A DNA stretch of 10,110 nt, taken from positions 1 to 10,110 of the forward strand of contig JALLAZ010001126.1 in the NCBI GenBank assembly GCA_036939755.1, read 5' to 3'. Below are positions 7,901-10,110 of this stretch, piece by piece. How positions within the stretch are numbered: position 1 is the stretch's first letter; each line of letters opens with the position of its first letter. The notes below the pieces were generated by a model that had not been told where the DNA came from, ran no database searches, and worked only from the letters and a program-made list of their open reading frames with translations. The position numbers and the translations under genes were made by a program. Origin of the DNA: Stephanodiscus triporus (taxonomy: Eukaryota > Bacillariophyta > Thalassiosirophyceae > Thalassiosirales > Thalassiosiraceae).

Positions 7901-9763
7901 CAAACAATATCTTCGCGAACAGGCAGAAACCTTCAATCGTTGGCCTCCATTCTGAGCAATTTCGGAAGTGGGCTGGCCCGGCGGAGTTGTTCTTCCAAGC
8001 GTCACGGCTGTCACCAGCGACTTCGGCTCCGTTGAAGAAGAGGCCTGCGTTTTCCGTCGTCGTCGTCGTTCCCCTAACAATGAATCCTCGTGATGCACTT
8101 TCATAGGCTCAGATGAGGAAGAGGACTGTGATTTACGTCGTAGTTGACGTCCTCCTGATAATAAATCCTCGCTAGGAAGGTAACTGCCAGTGTGGGCTCC
8201 ACGCTCCTCTCTCGTGGACTTGGATGGATAAAGCCCCCTCTTCTTCATCTCGTTTTTCACCATACCTCTGTAATTGACCATGTCATCCAATGAATGTCGG
8301 CGGATTGGATGTTCCTTCTTTTGTCGTGGTCGCTGATCATCATGACTCCTCCGTTTCTTTTTCATTTTCTTTTCTTCCCGATCACTGATTGAACTGCGCC
8401 TCACGGGTTTTATGCCGCTAGATGCTGCTCTAGTCACCCGTTCTTTTGCCCCTTCTTTGCTAGAACGATCACGTCTATCACCGATGCGACGACGATCATC
8501 TCCATCCAAATCGCTAGCATTATCATCATCCTTTTCAAATCCACTGGAATAATCCTTGCTTCCAATGGACTTTTCTACCGGTTTGGAAGTTTCGTTCCTT
8601 AATCCTCTACTCGCCTCCTTCATAACCTTCCCACTTGATGATGTCGTCTTGGACCGGCTGGCGCCGTTGTTCGGTGAGTCCTGAGAGAGCCGCTTCTTCC
8701 TAGCGTCGAGCGCGTCATCGCTCTCGTTTATGATCGAAGCCGGCTTAAACCGATTAAAACTGCTGCTCAAAGAGCCCTGTGAGAGCCGCGTCTTCCTCAC
8801 GTCGAGATCACCTTCACCCTCGCTCTTGACCGACTCCCGGTTAAACATGCTGCTGTTCGAGTCCTGTGAGAGCCGCTTCGTTCTTGCGTCGAAATCGTCC
8901 TCACTGAGTGATTTGTTCCCGATGGGGGTAGGAGGACTGCCCCTACCGCTCCCGCGATAGGACTCGGAATGATTGCTCCCACGGTCGTGCGATCCACTCA
9001 TCCTCCTGCTGTTGAGAAAAGGCTTGGAATCGGAATCGGAATTTCTTGCTGTCGACTTATTCCGCCTTTTTAGCATGAAATGCTCGTCATGCCCCTTGAG
9101 GTTCGACGGGGTAGTGCCGGAGGGTATCGCGGCGGAGGCCGAGATTCGCCTCGGGAAGCTCGTCCTCCCCTCTTCCCCCCCCCGCGCTGGGGCAACGCTC
9201 AAACTCCGTCGACGCTCCTCCCGGCGTCGGCGCTTCTCCCGTTCGAGTTCACTTTGCGCCATGTCGTCTTCGGAAAGTCGACGTGATAGTTTTGACGAAG
9301 ACTTCTTGGCCTCCTCCGCGGTCCTCCTCGACTCGCGTCGCTCCCTCGCTCCCTCGTCGTCGCCATCGTCGACATATTCATCGCCCTTCTTTTTCTTTCG
9401 TTTCGCATCCTTCTTCGATGAAGTTCTCGTGACCTCTTCCTTCTTCTCTCTCTTCTTCTCCCTCTCCCTCCTCTCGTCCCTTCTATCCCTCTTCTCCCGC
9501 CTCTTCCGCCTCTCCCGCTCGAGATCGGCGTCGTCCCTCGATTTCTTCCTGTCCCTTGGGACATCCGAGGAGGTCCCTCGCCGATGCCGATCGCGCTCCT
9601 CCTTCTTGCCATGGTATTCCACGGCGAAGTCGTCGACGGACGGACGTCGCGATCTGCCCTTCGACGAAGGCTGACGTTGTCGGACGGCGACTTTCCGCCC
9701 CTCATCGTTGTCGTCGGTGTCGTCGCCGCCGGCCTTGGAGGACCGGCCGGGATTGGGCGCCAT
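4971..9763 (-). CDS. Type II membrane protein with basic Ser/Arg-rich tail and four GDGxCC repeat domains (four exons)
   Basis: Exons 9763-6067, 5989-5880, 5806-5390 and 5291-4971 join in frame to 1514 residues. Each junction is GT-AG, and splicing completes repeat domains that otherwise break off. The ATG is the first usable start of a frame closed upstream. Residues 1-618 are disordered and highly charged: a Lys/Arg/Glu block at 81-110, poly-Lys/Arg blocks (120-126, 465-472) and many RRxS sites. Residues 624-648 are one hydrophobic helix, preceded by basic residues and a cysteine cluster (C615, C620, C622, C623), so the N-terminus is probably cytoplasmic. The outer part has domains at about 714-819, 1035-1141, 1165-1274 and 1310-1417. 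Each starts with QLD (722, 1042, 1172, 1317) and has GDGxCC 57-59 residues later (780, 1101, 1229, 1375), then GxG(Y/W). Between domains 1 and 2 is a 16-Cys module (836-993; CGRCAWC is PSI-like). N-glycosylation sequons (NTT, NST, NGT, NVT, NFS) lie beyond the membrane. The tail 1418-1514 is Ser/Thr/Pro-rich. Function is unknown; an adhesion, wall-anchoring or receptor role is inference. I know of no named family to assign. Confidence 0.82.
5150..5272. repeat. Short in-frame duplication in the C-terminal tail
   Basis: GGCGTTTCGGGTTCACCAG (from 5154) recurs as GGCGTTTTGGGTTCACCAG (from 5250), about 96 nt apart. On the coding strand this gives SGEPETP and AGEPKTP. The spacing is a multiple of three, so the frame is kept. 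It suggests local duplication inside the Ser/Thr/Pro linker after domain 4. Confidence 0.6.
5292..5389 (-). other. Intron 3 (98 nt) of the GDGxCC-repeat gene
   Basis: The donor is GAT|GTGAGT (GT at 5389-5388) and the chosen acceptor is GGTCAG|AATC (AG at 5293-5292), phase 0. Skipping it joins domain 4 to its last strand, FTAGEP, which lines up with FLVGEP and IFLVGP at the ends of domains 2 and 3. Other AGs nearby (CTCAAAG, ACTGAG) are possible but align less well. Confidence 0.7.
5807..5879 (-). other. Intron 2 (73 nt) of the GDGxCC-repeat gene
   Basis: The donor is CAAATA|GTAAGT and the acceptor is AAACAG|ATTTT, phase 0. It contains an in-frame TGA if unspliced. Removal gives ELQI-IFLVGP, restoring the end of domain 3. 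Confidence 0.8.
5990..6066 (-). other. Intron 1 (77 nt) of the GDGxCC-repeat gene
   Basis: The donor is GGTTTTT|GTGAGT and the acceptor is CAAAAG|GCTGCC, phase 1. The intron splits the first Cys codon of the GDGFCC motif (T|GC). Splicing restores GDGFCCLYGDGYI exactly; without it the frame ends after CEST. This is the strongest evidence that the downstream exons belong to the same gene. Confidence 0.88.
8024..8173. repeat. Two-copy repeat in the cytoplasmic tail (residues 531-580)
   Basis: Residues 531-553 (SEDLLSGGRQLRRKSQSSSS then SEP) and 559-580 (EDSLLGERRRRRKTQASSST then EP) are diverged copies about 28 residues apart, just before the membrane segment. Shared features are ED-x-LL-G, a basic run, (K)(S/T)Q, a Ser run and EP. 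Confidence 0.6.
8676..8925. repeat. Three-copy tandem repeat in the cytoplasmic tail (about residues 285-385)
   Basis: The sequence GAGTCCTGTGAGAGCCGC and variants occur at 8676, 8772 and 8859, with spacings of 96 and 87 nt (32 and 29 codons). On the coding strand each unit carries D-(A/V)-R-x-x-RLSQ(D/G)S, followed 6-7 residues later by FNR in two of the three. The indels are whole codons, so the units expanded in frame. The central RLSQ resembles a basophilic kinase site. Confidence 0.75.
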
Positions 9764-10110
9764 TGAGTCTTGTGTGGTGGGGAGATATTCGCGCTATTGT
9801 TGTTGGCGTCAATGATAATGCGACGGGAATATCTTGTCTTCGGTCCAGCGTGCTGCTTGTGTCTTGAGTTGTGAATGACCTCTCTCTCTTCGCAAGTACC
9901 ATAGATAAGTATGTACTCTCTATTGCCTCCGCAACTTGTTTCATTCACTACCAGACTTAGGCCGTCCCTTACAGTAGTCCGGCGTAATTTTTTCACTTTC
10001 TCGTTTTTTTGCCGTATGTAGGTTTTGTACCGCTTGGCGACATTTCGGGTAATTCGAGCATAATTTCAGCGATCTGAGGGTCATTTCGAAATTCCGTCCA
10101 CGATTGAAAA
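9764..10110 (-). other. 5' flank of the GDGxCC-repeat gene
   Basis: This 347-nt stretch should hold the 5' UTR and promoter. CpG frequency is normal here. I see no clear TATA box. Visible features are a short CT/GA run (9880-9889), the perfect palindrome ATTTCGAAAT (10083-10092), and a repeated CATTTCG (10041 and 10082). The start context on the coding strand is GACTCAATGG, with G at +4. No further upstream exon is supported. Confidence 0.4.

Noticed and set aside
8973..9674. 233-codon + strand open frame opposite exon 1
   Set aside because: Its Ser/Arg/Leu composition is the mirror of the Lys/Arg/Glu/Ser-rich tail read antisense; GC-rich low-complexity DNA keeps this frame open. No motif supports it.
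9880..9889. CT microsatellite in the 5' flank
   Set aside because: It is only about ten bases long and is within chance for this composition.
9199..9996. 265-codon - strand frame overlapping the start of the large gene
   Set aside because: It runs through exon 1 in another frame and is Arg/Gly-rich, as expected for a shifted reading of the same biased DNA. It also covers the presumed 5' UTR. The frame with repeats, membrane helix and correct splicing is the real one.

Overview
This is eukaryotic nuclear DNA, most likely from a diatom or a related stramenopile. The reasons are: one large gene with short GT-AG introns (73-98 nt); a secreted-side repeat built on a G-D-G-x-C-C motif of a style I associate with diatom surface proteins; and relics of mobile elements whose remembered relatives are diatom ones (a Ulp1-protease/CXC-type gene and a Copia-like gag). 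The assignment rests on recognition, not on a database search.

The window has two halves that meet near position 4945. The left half (1-4940) is A+T-rich, gene-poor and strongly depleted in CpG. From left to right it holds: AT-rich DNA with nested inverted repeats (1-407); a decayed + strand gene with a cysteine-rich start, a Ulp1/C48-like protease core and a CXC-like tail, broken by frameshifts and stops (408-2314); an array of 16-nt motifs in both orientations forming tandem palindromes (about 2350-2850); a decayed - strand Copia-like gag fragment (about 2852-3380); a 71-nt direct repeat whose second copy lies in a tRNA-like, possibly SINE-derived unit (3385-3742); and about 1.2 kb of open but unrecognised fragments (3743-4938).

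The right half holds one apparently intact - strand gene. It reads from ATG at 9763 to TGA at 4971 in four exons and would give a 1514-residue, single-pass membrane protein. Residues 1-618 are a very basic, Ser/Arg/Lys/Glu-rich tail with many RRxS sites. A transmembrane segment (about 624-648) follows. The remainder has four copies of a roughly 105-residue GDGxCC domain, with a 16-cysteine module between copies 1 and 2. The inferred topology is type II (tail in the cytoplasm, repeats outside or lumenal). A canonical AATAAA lies just past the stop. The last 347 nt are the gene's 5' flank.

The intact gene does not obviously work with anything else here; the left half reads as a methylated-and-decaying transposon graveyard abutting its 3' end.
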